Part shown: positions 63,744 to 64,000 of the stretch, one piece after another
How positions within the stretch are numbered: the stretch's first letter is position 1
How the letters are laid out: every line of letters starts with the position of its first letter
Origin: Formicarius rufipectus
Taxonomy: Eukaryota > Chordata > Aves > Passeriformes > Formicariidae
Direction of reading: 5' to 3'
Assembly (NCBI GenBank): GCA_013399695.1
Contig: VXAU01002242.1
Span: forward strand, 348,088-412,087
Length of the DNA: 64,000 nucleotides
Made by a program: the position numbers and the translations under genes
Notes under the pieces: generated by a model
What the model was told of the DNA's origin: nothing
Seen by the model: only the letters and a program-made list of their open reading frames with translations
The model's database searches: none

Positions 63744-64000
63744 CTGAAATAAAAAGTTAGTATTTTGAGAGCTTTGCATACATTACAGGAATTATTTATA
63801 CTGCACCACAAATGTTGTCGTGCTGCACAGGGCCTCTGCAGTGCTTTGGATGTATGTGTCTATAAATCAGATGTTCCAGAAAGAAAAAGAGCATGATCTC
63901 TCTATCAACACTACACAGTTCACTGAGTGGGTAGCACAGTTCACTGTGTGACAGCAGCATGGCTGAGACCCGTGGGAGATGGAGTTTGGACCTCCTGTGA

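Noticed and set aside
1..64000. CRISPR arrays, operons, bacterial promoters, tRNA or rRNA genes
   Set aside because: CR1 and LTR content mark this as bird nuclear DNA; no regularly spaced repeats, tRNA B-box arrangement or rRNA sequence was seen.

Overview
The window reads as avian nuclear DNA, most likely from a passerine or another neoavian. The best evidence is four diverged CR1 non-LTR retrotransposon copies, three of which show the typical bird CR1 3' end (TTCTATGATTC-like 8-mers, or the reverse complement GTCACAGAATCACAGAATGG). A solo LTR of the type common in bird genomes supports this: read on the minus strand it starts TGTCCTG.TTTTG.CTGGGATAGA and carries TATAAA and ATTAAA signals. 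Base composition is AT-leaning with scarce CpG, as expected for bird intergenic or intronic DNA.

I find no protein-coding gene, rRNA or tRNA that I can support. The longest open frames (up to about 190 codons) are roughly what chance gives in 64 kb of stop-rich DNA, and two of the long ones lie inside LTRs. The window is therefore either a gene desert or part of a very large intron.

Layout: unique AT-rich DNA with a minus-strand CR1 at 1634-2175. A CpG-dense, otherwise unexplained block lies at about 7030-7760. A probable minus-strand LTR (about 16608-17392) and a confident one (about 18655-19204) lie 1.3 kb apart. Another CpG-dense block is at 20260-20690. A 1.2 kb minus-strand CR1 occupies 21263-22490, with an older LINE-like relic after it. 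An AT-rich block with three octamer (POU-type) motifs is at 23370-24450. The longest CR1 copy, plus strand, is at 27425-28905. A GC- and CpG-richer tract covers 36000-37660. A pair of minus-strand open frames with good splice acceptors is at 42378-43312. A deleted plus-strand CR1 is at 43470-44240. A candidate regulatory tract at 54541-55900 has a palindromic E-box pair, and degenerate telomere-like patches in opposite orientation are at 57881-58200. Simple repeats are scattered throughout.

Recognisable transposable elements make up about 5.4 kb (roughly 8%). Nothing here forms an operon or a multigene system. The items most worth checking are the CpG-dense and motif-rich blocks, which are candidate conserved regulatory elements, and the possible exons near 43 kb and 63.5 kb. 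Both readings are inference and need alignment or RNA data.
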